A stretch of DNA of 64,000 bases from Callipepla californica brunnescens (taxonomy: Eukaryota > Chordata > Aves > Galliformes > Odontophoridae): contig JALIRH010000075.1 in assembly GCA_023055505.1 (NCBI GenBank), positions 1,922,001 to 1,986,000 on the forward strand, written 5' to 3'. Made by a program: the position numbers and the translations under genes. The notes under the pieces were generated by a model. That model was not told the origin of the DNA. It saw only the letters and a list, made by a program, of their open reading frames with translations, and ran no database searches. Numbering within the stretch: position 1 is the stretch's first letter; every line of letters begins with the position of its first letter. This document shows, one piece after another, positions 30,990 through 44,263 of this stretch.

Positions 30990-31857
30990 GAAGGTCCATT
31001 CAGCTTGATAACACGGGGACGAGGATGCGCTTGTGTCATTACAGATACAGGAATGAAATGGATCCCCGCAAAGTGGGTACAGCCGTGGCTCCAGGATGCC
31101 GTATCAGACCCTTCCTCATTGGATTCCTGATTGTGTCCATCACAGCAGGCCCATGGGCAATCCAACCGCGTCAAAACCTTCGGGTAACATTTGCTAGCAA
31201 GACTGACCCAGATTCCTTCTGCCTCTCTATGGCTATGCCCGGAGACCCATTTTGAACCTGCCTAGTGGGTATACCAGTATGTAATCTGGGGATGTTAGGT
31301 TACATATGTATTGATACCGTTTTGACACTGAATGATAGCGAGGGAATTTGAGCCTGTAATAGCACAGGACAGATGAGGAAAAGATTAACTATCGTGGATA
31401 CAAGGTTAGATAGCTGTTTAGATAGTACGCTATCATGGGATGGTCAAAAGATTTGATTGTTCATGGCTTACTGCTGTTCATAATTGTCATTGCTATCCTC
31501 GGGATTCTTCTTTGTTGTTGCTGTTAAAAAGCTTTCAGTGTAACAATGTCAGTACAAAAACAAAGGGGGAATTGATGAGGATTAGAAGACCATGTAGGAC
31601 CATGATAGAAGATGTGACAACTGGGGTCAGATGAAGGTCAGGAGACATTCATCCATACGGGAGTCTGGCAAGGTGCAAAGGAGTAGGACGAATGAGAAGG
31701 AGTAGGGAAGAGCGCAGCAACAAATCAGAAGTGGCTGATGTGGCCCAATGTGAAGTTGGTTGTCCCGGGAGTTGACTCTTTATACAGAGGATGTTTAGAG
31801 TACAGGGTCTTCACATTATGAGTCTTGTGAAGTCGTTGTGGAATCCATTGATTTCCA
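30990..31857 (+). pseudogene. Integrase end, env pieces, polypurine tract and LTR, copy 2
   Basis: Integrase C-terminus 30990-31130, env start 31056-31432 with the same TGA, membrane anchor 31435-31527, LTR from 31573. Lesions are shared with copy 1. Confidence 0.65.
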
Positions 31858-31861
31858 GCTG

Positions 31862-32347
31862 CAGACATGGAGGGGAAGGGGCAGTGCAGGCCCAGCGGTA
31901 CCGGCAAGCAGCCACAGCCCAACCGTGACCCCACTGGCCAAGGAGCAGAGAGGCCCTGCCCATGGCAGCAAGGGAGCCCCTGCCTGCCCCTTCCTCCCCT
32001 CTCCACTGCAGGCAGACCTCCAGGGGCCCTCTGCCCGGCAGCGGGTGCTGCATGTAGGGTGCTCTCACCCTGCTCCCTCTCCAGCCGGTGGCCTCCTGAG
32101 TCCCTGCGGGCATGGTGCACGTTGATGGCAAGTACTCTCAGAGTGCCCGTCCCAGCAGTACTGGACTTTATCTTCCACACAATCCTAAGGGACAAATGGG
32201 ACAAGGGTGACCTCACAGCTCAGGCCCCCATGTGTTGGGAAGCCCTCCTCCCTGGGCAGCCTCAGGCAGCCCCTTCCTCCTGCCCTCCGCTCACCTCACC
32301 AGCTCGCAGTGAGCTCGGCCTGAGCCCCGCAGCCTTTTATCTGCTCC
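31862..32347 (-). pseudogene. Truncated PHF7-like 5' end, copy 2
   Basis: Counterpart of 10535-11020; the 45-nt pseudo-exon 1 is at 32069-32113. Confidence 0.7.
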
Positions 32348-32474
32348 TCAAACATCCTCTCAAGTGCATTTAGATTTGCAGAGCCGTTAAGGTTAGAGAA
32401 GACCAAAAAGGTCATCAGGTTCAACAGTCCAACGAGGTGCTGGCTCATCTGCATCTGGCAGCAGCCCCAAGGTG

Positions 32475-35400
32475 TCATAAACTGCTGCTCCCGTGGTGGT
32501 GTTGGGACTGGCTGTTGATGTTCTGGGCCCGACGTGGTACTCGGGAGCGGCTTCGCTCCTGGGCTGGCTCTACCCTCCTTGGCCGACTCCCATGGTGTAA
32601 ACGAGGCTGGCTCCGGGACTCTGCATCACGACGCTGGAGAGGGGAGCGGCTTAGGGTCCGGTCCCTCCCTGGCTGTGTGCGCTGGCTTCCATCAGCCGCT
32701 GTGGAACGCCTCGAGGACCCCAGTGCTGCCCGTTGGCTGTAGCTGTGGGTGCAGCTCTCAGCACTTGGGGTGGGTGCGTGCCTGCTCCGACGGCGTGTTC
32801 GGGGCTGGCTTGGGGAATCTGGGACCCGGCAGTGCAACGGAGAGCGGCTTCGTGTCCGGGCCCGCCCTCTCCGTCTAAGCTGGAGGTTGTAGCCACGTGC
32901 CAGGGAGGGCCTTGAGGCCTCTGACATCCCCTGGCTGGCCAAGTCCGGGGCATCGTTACGAGAGCTCCCACGGTGCCCTCGCAGCTCATTAAAGCTATTC
33001 GCAAGCCGAGGTAAACGTGGGGAGATTCTCCCATGGTCTGTCCCACGCTGAATGGACAGGCCGCTGCTCTCAGGCACACGGGAACCGTGATCTGGCTCCA
33101 GTGGTGCCTGGCTGGCGGTGCTGGAAGTTCTGCTCTCCAGTGCTGGGGAGCCTTGGGATGGCCCCGGTCCCTGCTGACTGGCACTGCTGGAGTCTGTAAG
33201 AGAGGCAGGAAGGTGAGCAGGATTGAACTCCTGCCTGGGGCTGGGATTGGCTCCCACCTCTCCAGGGTAAAGGGATGAGAGCAAGGCCACCCTGAGCATG
33301 GGGCACGCGGCTGTTTGCTCCTCTTACCGGTGTCCTCTCCAGCGCAGGCACCGCACTCCCAGGTGGAGGTGCTGTCACTCAAGTGGGAGCAGTGCCGATG
33401 GGTGCCCTGTGCAGCGCAGGAGCTGCAGAGCAGCAGCTCCCAGGGCCTGGGGAAACAAACGCGTTGTGGACATGAGGACTAAGTGACCCGAGCCAGGGAG
33501 TGCCTGGCGCAACTCTGCTGCTCAGTCTGTGCTCCCCAACCCCGCGCTGAGGCTGCGATCCCACGCAGAGCCCCGCAGGGCTGCTGAGGTAACTCACCCC
33601 ACTCTCTCTGCCTGCTCCCTGCCATGTGGGTAATGGCACTCGCTGGCATCGCAGCGCCCGTGCCTCTCCAGTAGTGATGCATATGCATCATTGTCCTCCC
33701 ACCTTGGTCTCCTGTCAGAGAAGGGAGGGAACATCATGAGCACCCACTGCGCCGGGACTAAAACTAATCCGTGGCATCCCTCCTCCTCCACCCAGTCCCC
33801 AGCTCCAGCTTCCCAGTGAGGCTGAGACCTGGTTTAATGGCAGCAAAGGGCCAGGCCTGCCAGGGCTGTCAATCCCTGGGCAGGAACATCTCGTGTATCC
33901 TCACATCTTGGGAGGTGGCTGAAAGACACCAACCTGACTGGGGTTCGGATCCCCAGGGTGAGAATTTCTCGGATAAACCTGTCCCGGTCTCTGCAGAGTG
34001 GGCACCGGAAGCAATAAATCCCAGCGCACAGGGCCTGTTCCTGCAGCAGAAACACAAGGAGCATGAGCACGAGCGGGACCTGGTGCTGCTGAGCTCCTGC
34101 CGTGCCCACGGGGCAAGGGGAGGGCTCCTACCTGGACGCAGGCCCGGTGGAACCAGGCATGTTGGCAGCATGGGCACACCATAGTGCCGTATGAGATGCT
34201 GTCCCCCACGGGGTCCATGCAGATGATGCAGGTGGTGTCCTGCAGTGGCACTGCCTCCACTGCCTGCTGCGGGCGGTGCTCCCAGCAGAAGGACCTGCGG
34301 GAAGATGGGAGGGGTGGGCAAGGTGAGATGTGCTGCCAGGAGGGCAGAGGAACACCCAGGAGCCCCAGGCTCTGGCTCTGGCTCTGGCTCTGGCAGGCTG
34401 CTGGCAGTTGTCATTGCCTTCCTCGCTTCTTTGGCTGGTGCCGGCAGCAGGGCTTGGAGGCTCACAGATGAGGCCTGGCTGCCCTTACCTGCACTCATTG
34501 AAGTACTGGGTGACACATTCACCCTTTGAGGCACAGGGGAGATGGAAGCTGCGGCCACAGCCTGTCCGTGCGCAGGTGATGGAGGCCCCTGTCTTGCCAC
34601 AGACGATGCAGTGCTGAAAAGAACAGAACAGCCTCCATCAGCGGCAGGCTCAGGGCCTACGCAGCTGGCCCGGCCTCACTGGGCAGGGCCCAGAATTCGG
34701 GAACGGCTGCGTTGCACTCTGCAGAGTTGCCCAGTGAACAGGCGTCATCTGCAAGATCCCTGGGGACTTTGTCCTGGAGCTGCTTGGAAAGGCTGGGATT
34801 GATTTCTTGGGACCAGGTTAAGATCACCAAGCCTCTCCAGGCACAAAGCTCCCTGTTCCACTCAGGTCCTCACCGTCTGCTCTGCCTGCTCAACTGTGCG
34901 TATGACATCTTTTCTGGAAAAACGGAAGATCCTCCTCTCTTCTACTTTACAAAGACCATTGGCAAATAACTGCACAAGAGGTAAGATGATGATCATGTAA
35001 GGGCAGAAAGAACAGAAACATGGGTTGTAGGAAGATGTCAGGAGACATAAGGGAACTCACCGCACAGTAAGCGTGGAAAAAGACACCTTCTCTTTCATGT
35101 TTTTGCCCAAGGATGTCTGAGACCTCATCCACCTGTCCGCACAGCACGCATGCTGGAGAGGAGAGAACAACAGCAGTGAGCGCCTTGCCACTGGGGCCAG
35201 CTGCCTCTGAGGGCTGTCCCAGGGGCTGTTCAGTGCTGGCCGTGCCAGCTGAGGGTCAGGACGTGAGGCCATGGAGAGGAAGGGGGACTGCAGGCCCAGC
35301 AGTGCCATCAGGCAGCCACAGCCCAACCGCGGCACCTCTGGCCAAGGAGCAGAGGAACCCCTGCCTGCCCCCGTCTCCCCTCTCCACTGCAGGCAGACCC

Positions 35401-35499
35401 CCAGCAGCCCTCTGCCCAGCGGTGGGAAGCTGCGTGTAGGGATACGTTGCTCTCACCCTGCTCCCTCGAGCCGGCAGCCTCCTGCCACCCCGCAGACAT
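32475..35499 (-). CDS. PHF7-like: PHF7/G2E3-like PHD-finger protein (copy 2)
   Basis: Exons: 35499-35457, 35152-35061, 34969-34874, 34613-34489, 34294-34132, 34040-33934, 33711-33598, 33446-33328, 33193-32475. Splice sites, phases and the 525-codon frame are conserved. Differences from copy 1: exon 3 reads LCKVEERRIF instead of LCKLKEKRIF, residue 93 is Arg instead of Gln, and ISPRL replaces IFPRL. The Ser/Arg tail has private changes (RTRRRSRH, DGSQRTQ, DRTLSRSP, HGSRPRR). All zinc-ligand Cys/His positions are unchanged. The gene is probably translatable if transcribed. Confidence 0.85.
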
Positions 35500-36142
35500 G
35501 GTGTATGGAAATGGTGAGCACTCGCAGAGTCTCTGTCCCAGCTGCTCTGGGCTTTCTCCTCTGCACGCTCCTGTGCTAAGCCTACGGGAGGAGCGGGATG
35601 AGGGTGAAATCACAGCTCAAGCCTCCCAGCACTGGGATCCCCTCCTCCCTGGGCAGCCTCAGGCAGCCCCTTCCTCCTGCCCTCCGCTCACCTCACCAGC
35701 TCGCACTGAGCTCGGCCTGAGCCCCGCAGCCTTTTCTCTGCTCCCCGCCCCACGCATCACAAGGGCCGCTCCCTGCCACCCTTTGTGACATCATCACACC
35801 TCACAGAGGGTGAGGGGCCTTGGGCACCCAAGCAGGAGGGCGGTGCAGCCAGGGCAGAACGAGGGGCCCGGGACCGTACCCAGCCCCGCTGGAACCCGTT
35901 TTGTTTGTGCTGCTGGAGGCACTGGAGACCGTGGAGTGGTCTGTTAAGTGCGAGCCGGTAAGCTGTGTGAAGGGGCAGCCTGAAGTTGCCCAGGAAGAAG
36001 GGGACCACAGCACTTGTGGGCCTGAGCTGCGAACTCACCCTGGTCCCCCATCTCCCATTGAGTTGGCATGGTAGCATGTGGAGGAGAAAGCCTGGCACTG
36101 ACAGGACAGGGACTTTGTAAGCGCACTCTATCAACGCGCACC

Positions 36143-36185
36143 ATGCCCAGGAGGACACAGGAGGCTCCCGGCTTGAGGGAGCGGG
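36143..36185 (+). pseudogene. Divergent PHF7-like exon 1, copy 2
   Basis: Counterpart of 14816-14858; third codon AGG (Arg) instead of TGG (Trp). Confidence 0.6.
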
Positions 36186-36251
36186 GTGAGAGCACACTAT
36201 ACCCGTGCACTACTCCCCACCGCCCGGCAGAGTGGTTCTAATTAAAAAAAC

Positions 36252-36683
36252 AAACAACAATACCTAATTTACTAAATAAGATATGTGAATTCCAAATGGC
36301 ACAATCTAATACAATGTAATTGGAATTGAAGCTAAGAAATTACATAAAACAGCAGAGAGAGGGTGTGTCCTGAAGCCAAAGGCCTTACGCTAATGCTGAA
36401 GGCAAGACAGCTAGGGAGCACCTGCTGCTGGTTCAGTCCAAAAGTGGAAAAGCCTGTGTCTTGTCACACGTGAACGGTTTTTGCCTTTCCCTCTGAGTGG
36501 AAAAGGGAAAAATGCAGAGCAAAGCAGAGTCCCCTGGGGTACGTAGTTCTTCTCTTCTGAGACAGATGTACCCGGAGCTATTGATGATCCATGGAGCTGG
36601 GGCATTAGCCCTAACTCCCAATGCACTACATGATGTTATGATGTGTGGAATACCAGTAACAAGAAGGTCATAAAACCATGACG
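36252..36683 (-). mobile_element. 3' LTR of pol-bearing ERV, copy 2
   Basis: Counterpart of 14925-15356, with a few private substitutions (for example CACAATCTAATAC, CTAAGAAATT). Confidence 0.7.
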
Positions 36684-36726
36684 CTCCACAACTTATTCCA
36701 CATCACTACATCATGCTCTCTCTATA

Positions 36727-37789
36727 TACGCATATACAAAAATGACTAACATGCATCAAACATACACACCCATCGTTGTATTATGGATAGATGGAATTAC
36801 TGACTGCACTCCCCCAACATCAAATTCCCCTGTGGTACACATTGAACATCTCCATTCTTCTGCATCTCCCTCCAAGTAGGTCCAGGTCCCTGAGCAAAAG
36901 AGGTCCCACGGAGAGGTTTGCCCTTTCCGGAGGCTGGAATGACCCAAACCGCTTTTCCCAAAATATATTCCAGGGGCCTTATCCCCCTCTACAGTACACA
37001 GGGAGCTGGATTGGCTAGGGCCATCGCAATCGATAGATCCTCAAGTGTAGACCAACTAGGTGCCTTGTGCCAAGTGCTTTAGCCTAGGTGTACACGTCGT
37101 GCCACCCGTTGCTTTCAACATCATTTTGAACAGTGCATGGTATCGTTCAATTTTTCCAGAAGAGAGTGCGTGACAGGAGATGTGATAAATCCACTCGATG
37201 CCATGATCTTTGGCCCAAGCATTTACAAGAGAATTTCTGAAACTAGTCCCGTAATCTGACTCAGCATGCCTCGTCCTGATGGTTATTTTCTTGTTCTTTA
37301 GTAGCCCGACTCATGGGGGCACATGAGCATCTACATGACGCACTGTTGTATTTTTTGTTCGGGCAACAATGTCCTCCCACTGTTGAGCAGCCCAGATAGG
37401 TTTACCCTTCCATTGCCAGACATTTGGCTCCCACTGCTGCAGCCACCCCCGTAAAGATTTGCCACTGTCCATGAGTCAGTGTAAAGGTGAAACATTGGCC
37501 ATCTCTCCCATTCAGCTATATCTAAGGCCAGTTGGACAGCCTTTACCTCTGCCAATTCCCTTGATTCTCCTTTTCCTTCAGTGGCCTCTGCAACTTGTCG
37601 TGTGGAGCTTCCACCCAGCGCATTTCCACCTGCCTTGCTTCCCACAGTGCAACACGATCTGTCTGTGAACAGGGCAACTTTCTTTTCATTTTCTGGTAAT
37701 TCATTGTATGGTGGGGCCTCGTTAGCATGTGATACCTCTTCTGCTGGTGACGGTCCAAACTTTTTAACTTCAGGCCAGTCCACGATCAC
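36727..37789 (-). pseudogene. Integrase and RNase H remnants, copy 2
   Basis: Integrase piece 36727-37317, RNase H 37331-37789 with all three carboxylate motifs. Same deletions as copy 1. Confidence 0.75.
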
Positions 37790-37801
37790 CTCTTTCTGGA
37801 G

Positions 37802-38377
37802 GTGATCTCATTCCTGGACAGCTGAGGCTCCCCATTGGTGTGCGTTGTGGAAGCGTCGCAATTCTGAGAGACAGATACCCAGAAGTTTGGATTTGGAGCA
37901 TCAACTCCCAGTGCCTCACATGATGTTATGATGAGGAATACCAATAACAAAAAATCATAAAACCACAACAATTAGATGCCAAGGACCCATTCACGCGAAC
38001 CATGCTTCAAACAACCCCCCTGCATCCTCTCTTCTCAGCTTTTGCATGCCCTCCTGTAGCTGCTGGATGCTCCGATGAATGGAGGTGGACTGGTCTGATG
38101 AATTCATGCAACACATTCCTTCAAAGTCTTCACATCTGTGTCCATGTGCGTGCAGCAAGAAATCATTTACAGCTCTATTTTGCAGTGTAGCCTGAGAAAC
38201 TGAGTCTACATCTTGCAGTAAGCCTGAAAGCGCTTTGGAGGTAGCGTTAGATTGCTAGCTAAGCCAGCAGCACTATTTATTCAGGGTAGACAATGCTTTA
38301 GCAACAGCTACCCCTGCAGCAAAGAAAGAGGTAGCTAGGATCAATTTGGGGTTCCAGAACTCTACCTCGTTATCACA
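37802..38377 (-). pseudogene. LTR fragment and env TM fragment, copy 2
   Basis: LTR piece 37802-37970; CX6CC-bearing TM fragment 37991-38377 with the same stops. Confidence 0.7.
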
Positions 38378-38664
38378 CTCCATGCTAAAGCCATGAGTGC
38401 TTTGCCTGGCCCTGCTGCAGCAGCAGTGTTTAAGCCCATGCTCACCACGCTCCAGGCAAAACTCCCTCCACCTTCACCCATGTGCACCCATAGCTGAGGG
38501 AGAGAAGCCCTTCCTGAGCCCACTGCAGAGCAAAGCGGGCACGTGGGGAAGAGCAGAGGCTCAGCAGAGCGAGCAGTGGGGATTCAGAGATGGCTGCAGG
38601 GACGTGCAGCCCAGGGGTCTCCCACCTCCCGAGGGCTCTGGGGAGCACCAAGCCGGAGGCTCAC

Positions 38665-38861
38665 CTGGAGGCAGTGGACATGTGCTTAGTGTTGGTGCAG
38701 ATGGCGTCGATGGGGCTGTCATGCCCCTTGACGTCCCCAAGCGGGGTGAAGTTCTCCACGTTCCAGACTTGGATCACGCCTCCTCAGCAGGCACTCAGCA
38801 CCGCAGGGCAGCCAGGGATGAAGGCCAGGGCACTGACCCAGTCCGTGTGCACATTCGGGAT
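38665..38861 (-). pseudogene. KIF21B-like: KIF21-like WD40 exon with nonsense codon, copy 2
   Basis: Identical structure to 17338-17534, TGA included (38786-38784). Confidence 0.75.
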
Positions 38862-39044
38862 CTGCTTAGGCTTGGGATAGAGCAGAGAGCACCATCAGCC
38901 TCATGAATGCACACATGCAGCTTCAGGGCTTCAGATCACCACCGTTGCCCTAGTGTCGATGTGAAGCACCGAGCCGGACTCGAGACTCAGGGCTTGAATC
39001 CTGTTTTCAGAGAGTAACACAGCAACGGATGCTGCAAGCCTACG

Positions 39045-39217
39045 TGTTGCGGTCAGGGTTTTGGCGGACGGAAGATATCGTGCTGTACGGGAAGATAGGG
39101 CTACCTCTCAGCCAATAGTCTTCGTTCGTGGTGTAAGCAGACGGAGACAACATTGTAACCTCAGGTGATAAAAGTACTGTGTAGCCCACCAATAAACGCC
39201 ATTTGCCGTCCACCACA
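39045..39217 (+). mobile_element. 5' LTR, 173 bp, copy 2
   Basis: Same as 17718-17890 over the length I compared. Confidence 0.85.
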
Positions 39218-39275
39218 TTGACGGGAAACATCAGGCGCGCGCGCTCGGGAAGGGGCAGAAAGAGAGAGGAATAAG

Positions 39276-40739
39276 GTGAACACCTCCCCAGATAGAAGGC
39301 GAGGCGAAGCAAGGGGGAGGGAGCGGCCCGCCCGAAAGGGACACAGGCGGGGCCGTAGCTCAAAAAGGGAAGGTAGACGGGGCCGGAGTCAGACGGAAAA
39401 GTACCGGAGTCCGGAGGAGACCGGTCAGTCAAGTTCCAGCTCCGAGTCAGATAACACCCAGGACAAGTGGCCCGTAACTGACTCCGACTCAGAGGGGTCT
39501 CCGGAGGAGACAATAGAGATAGGCAGAGTCAAAGGCCAAAATATCTGCGGCAAAGGAGAACAGCGAGAGGAGGAAAGTCCTCTCACAGATTGGAGAGAAA
39601 TAAAGATCGCGTGCGCCGATTGGGTCCCATCATCCGCATTGGCATTCCCGGTTCGGGTGACAGACGCGGGACAAAGAGTTTACTCACCTATAAATCCTAA
39701 AGAGGTCCAAGCAGTTGTTAAAGCGATCTCAGAAAAAGGTTTCAATTCAGCTATGACTTCCACCCTTCTAGATGGCATTTTTGGGGGAGACGACATGCTC
39801 CCATTTGATATAAAACAGATTTGCAGAATGATTTTAGACGGATCAGGGATGATTGTCTTTCAACAAGAATGGGAGGAAAACTGTATGAGGCAATTAGCCC
39901 AAGGGGCTGCGGCAGATCATCCACTGCACGGCTCCAGCCTACAGCGGTTAATGGGCACAGACCCAACAATGATTACACCCCAGGCACAGGCTCAGGGCCT
40001 GCGGGCCCATGAAGTCATGACAACTACCCGTGCAGCTAGAGAAGCTATCCGCACAGCCTCTAGAGTCATGGCTAAACCATCGCCATGGGCCACAATAAAA
40101 CAAAGTGAGAGTGAGAGCTTCACGCAGTTCGTGGACCGCCTCCAAGTAGTGGTCGACTCCTCATCCCTGCCCCCAGAAGCAAAGGGCCCGGTCCTTGCAG
40201 ACTGCCTACGTCAGCAATGTAATCAACAAACCAGAGAAATATTGCGCTCCCTGCCAGCAGGAGCAAACACAGCAGACATGGTTAAGCATGTCCTGAGAGA
40301 GGAACAGCTAACTCCGATCCAGGTGTCTGTTCAAACTGCGATAGCCAGTGTAATGATGTGTTTTAAAAGTGGCCACGCGGGCCACGTTGTAGCAAACTGC
40401 CCCCAGTCGACAGATCCACCTACAATGTCTGTTTCAGGTCAAAACCGACACAGAGGACCATGTTGGGCTTGTAGAAAGAAAGGGCACACAGCTAAAGAAT
40501 GCAGAAGCAAAATTCAGGGAAACGTGGGGGGGAGAAGGCACCTGGGCCGTGCACAGCCTTCTCCCACTTGGAACACGGGGCGGCCCAACTACACTGACCC
40601 CAGATGGGGCCGAACACTTCCAAACCTGTTGCCCCCCCAACAAGCGACCAATTTTACCGTCCAACCAGTGGCCCAGCTGGATCAGGGACAGCAGAGACCA
40701 CCCTCTGGGGGTGAGACCCCAGGGTGGCCCTGGCAATAA
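39276..40739 (+). pseudogene. gag: ERV gag ORF, copy 2 (487 codons)
   Basis: As at 17949-19403 but with three extra codons (SEGSPEETIE) and Arg to Gln in NTQDKW. It also has TSTLL for ASTLL and a private Arg to Pro change just after the first knuckle (STDPPTM). Lacks an ATG start and has the same Ser-substituted first zinc knuckle. Confidence 0.85.
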
Positions 40740-40974
40740 AGTGTATGGACCACCGCCAGTGGTGTGGGGGATGTGCTCTCTCTATAACAAACCCAATAGC
40801 ACCGTCATTAATGTACCATTCTTAATCGATACTGGGGCAGATGTTACAGTCATCCCCGAAACAAACTGGCCCCCACATTGGAAACTGGAGAATGCCCCTA
40901 TGGTGGGTGGGGTCGGGGGATTAACTCAAGCCCAGAAAAAGCGCCTGCTCGGTGGCGATTACGCTCCATACTGA
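40740..40974 (+). pseudogene. pro: ERV protease domain, copy 2
   Basis: Frame from 40549. It reads through where copy 1 has TAA and ends five codons later at TGA. DTGADVTVIP motif intact. Confidence 0.8.
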
Positions 40975-42184
40975 AAAGAGATTGGAAAAGACCGTTGCAC
41001 TCTTTTCTCTTCTGAAAATCAGAGTGACAAATTTATAGTGAGGGCCGCTACAGTATGCCCACTCCCACCGATCAAGCTAGCAACTGCCCTGTTAGTGTTA
41101 AACCAATTCCCCAGGGGGGGATAGTTGGGGAAAGGGAACAGGGGTGGAGGCTGGTCTTCATGGGCCGAGGGTACGCCGCTGTCAGAAAAGTGGGCAAAGT
41201 AAAGTGGTGCCCACTCAAGTCCATTAAACCGGACCTTTGGAGTAAAACTAATACTAACAGAAACGATAACAATAATAACAACAATAATAATTGTAATACA
41301 GTGAATCTAACAGAAATTACAAGTCTGTATTCACAGGACCAGAGCGTCGAGCACCCTCGTAACCCGCACACCGAGGTGACGAGAGAGAGCGACAACCCAA
41401 CAGACATCTCATCTAAGCCTGGGAGCTCCGCATTGGCAGAATCCAGACGATGACAGAATGGCCTTAGTCATTCCTGATCATACCCTGTTACTCCCTAAGT
41501 TCGTAATATGTACTGTTGTAAAGCATAGTTTCCTCTACTTTGTAAGCGGGTGTTCCATTTGGGCTCTGCATCTCGCACTGGCCACGCGGGTGCAGTGTAC
41601 AAATGGAAAAACCCTGCCTTAAATATCGGAGGGGGTCGGTGATGGATGAGAAAGGAAAGGTGCACCTTGAAGCAGGGGACGCCCTGCTGGCACCGCCTAT
41701 CGCATCCACCGCCAATAGTGGTTATAAGAGTGCTGTCATTCAATGCTACCTCCAGTTATCTCCAGTTGCACTACTTCTGTTGCACTACCTCTAGTTGCAC
41801 TTTGACCCCCACGAGCACTGGTTATTCCGAAGTTTACCTGTTTACAGTGCCTTCTCTTTCATTCACGGTTCCAATGTTTATATAGTTAAATATAGTTCAT
41901 ATTTGTTACTTTGGTTCTGCATACTGAGTATACTGTTCCTAGTTACCTGTTGTAACAAAGGTGCCTTGCGATATACATTTGTCTATTTAGTTGAGCATGT
42001 GAAGGGGGGTATGTTGCAGTCAGGGTTTTGGCGGACGGAAGATATCGTGCTGTACAGGAAGATAGGGCCACCTCTCAGCCAATAGTCTTCGTTCGTGGTG
42101 TAAGCAGGCGGAGACAACACTGTAACCTCAGGTGATAAAAGTACTGTGTAGCCCACCAATAAACGCCATTTGCCGTCCACCACA
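40975..42184 (+). pseudogene. Integrase end, env leader and 3' LTR, copy 2
   Basis: Integrase C-terminal frame from 41055, env leader 41458-41622, polypurine tract 42001-42011, LTR 42012-42184. One extra base in the AAT tract lengthens the integrase-end frame to 132 codons by chance. Confidence 0.7.
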
Positions 42185-42499
42185 TTGGCGACTGCGAGCA
42201 CGTGGACCGAGCAGCCTGGGTTGGCTGCCGTGCCGTTCCGGAGAAGGGTCACCACGCCTTTGAGAGGCAACAAAAGGTGCCCCAGGGGAAACTGGCAGTG
42301 CTGGGTGCCCTTCAGTACGCATCTAGAGGCATCCAGACACACTCGGCACGTGGACTACCACATTGATTCCCAGGAGCTGGTTGCCCTCCCAGGTTTGTCC
42401 AGGGCAGCTCTGGCCCCAGGTCCCTCAGCCTTCCCCCAGACCCACGTGGAGCAGCAGTGCGGCTCCACCCCACGTTACCCCATATGCTCCCCTCCTGAC

Positions 42500-42669
42500 C
42501 TGGATATGTTCCCGCTGCTCCAGACCCCACTTGGTCATGCCGTTGTCACTGGAGCCGCTGAAGAGGACGCCTCCTTGGATGGCCAGGCACTCGATGCCAT
42601 GGTAGTGAGGGAGCTCCGAGTCGTTGTGGGGCCAACAGTGCCCAGCACGCCCTCAGCAATCTCAAACAC
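42500..42669 (-). pseudogene. KIF21B-like: KIF21-like WD40 exon with frameshift, spans copy 2/3 boundary
   Basis: Same as 21163-21332, with the same 1-nt loss. Confidence 0.75.
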
Positions 42670-43648
42670 CTGTGGGGAAAACAGTAGGTGAGCAGGTTGG
42701 AGACCCCAGATGGCTCTGGACATGGAAGTCAGCCCTTCTCAAAGAACTTGGCCACCAACCTCCACTTCTGAGGCTCAGAGCACTGAGCACGCAGAAAGTA
42801 GAGAGGAACAGGTTCTGTTTGAACGGCGCTGCTTTAGTGGGTGGGTACAGTAAGCTGTGCGTACCTGCCGTGCTCACAGGGAGTTTGAATCACGGTTGAA
42901 CACTGTTCTCCTGGGCACCAGGTTCACATCTCAGGCGCTTACTCCTGATGTCCGTACTTTGCAAGGGAACTGTCACTTGATTCCACAAATGCCTAACGAC
43001 TTCCTGCAATCACGGAGAGCTCTGCTGCCAGTGTTGCTCACGGATGTCACAGAAGGGAAATCCCATTTGTCGGAGACGCCATCGGAACTCATGACTGCCT
43101 TCCTCGTTTCTTCTGATGATGCTTCCCTCCTACCTTCTGCGGGACTTGCGCTCGAGCGCCAGATTGTGCTGGACGCACGTTCCAGTTGGACGGCAGTGTC
43201 TATGCCTAATATCCTACACTAAGCAGTGCCTGTGTCTAACGCTAGAACAAACCTTAAGGCCTTAAGTACCTAACACTAAAATCCTAAAGCAAGCTGTGCC
43301 TATCACAACAACAAAACTAAAAACCAGAACAAGCTACAGAATCAGCAAGTGCAGTGCTGGCACACATTTCCTGCAGCACTGATATCCAAAGACGCCCCGG
43401 ATTCCTTAGGCTAGGAGGAGATGTCCAAGTGCGAAGCAAGCAGGAGAGTTCTCCACTGGAGAATGCTGGAGAGGGGAGCAAGTGTTGCTGGTTTTGGGGG
43501 CGGAGGTCTCGCCACACGTCCTTGCACCATCGGCAGAGATGTGTCACCATAGACCCCTATTCCGTTCCATTTTGCTCACTTGGAGCTTTCACACATCTTC
43601 AGAAGTCAAGCCAACCTCCCCACCTGACCAGTGGACAATCCTCATTGA

Positions 43649-43779
43649 TTCCACTCTCTCCACTGACGCTCAGAGTCCCCATTGAACCCACTGACCCCAG
43701 TGTTCTCAGTGTCCCCACTGACCTCAACGTCCCCGTTGACCTCAGAGTCTCCAATTGAACCCAGTGTCCCCATTGACAT
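43649..43779. repeat. Minisatellite, copy 3
   Basis: Counterpart of 985-1115, matching copy 1 at the site where copy 2 differs. Confidence 0.6.
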
Positions 43780-44263
43780 GGGGGGAACTGGGGGGAGTGG
43801 GTCCAGGGATACTGGGAGGAAACTGGAACATCCATTCAAACCATCCTTTTCAGCTTTAGGAGCACAGCTATGGAGAATGCAGCAGCATCTGTTCTTAAAG
43901 GAGAAGACAGAAAGCCACACACTGAAATCTGAAATCTGATTTCTGGTCACATCTTCGAATTCAGAAAGGAGCTGCAAGTGTGGTGGCACACGATGGCAAC
44001 TGTCATGCAAAAAGAGATGGGATTATGGCTTTGATCCTAGCCATGCTTTTATCGTTCTCTGTGGTAAACGATTTCATTCATTCGAGTTCCACTGAGGAAT
44101 GATTCTGATTGGTTTCTGTTTTCAGCTGCATAAGGATGTGTCTCAGTGTAGGATATAAAAGAGGATATCCAGAGTGAACTGCCCGAAGTTTGCCTGAAGA
44201 TTGAGGAGGGGAATTGAAGAGAGAAATGGAGAGCTGAGCAATCACCAGCTGCATGAATTTTAA

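Larger units (their letters stand above)
21328..42664. repeat. Tandem repeat unit, copy 2 (21337 bp)
   Basis: Second direct copy, with the same feature order as copy 1. It carries the longer gag form and one extra base in the AAT-rich tract near 41285. It has private substitutions in the PHF7-like last exon and in the 5' portion of the unit. The stretches 21328-22311, 30614-30989, 38378-38664, 38862-39044 and 42185-42499 hold no gene I can recognise. Confidence 0.97.
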
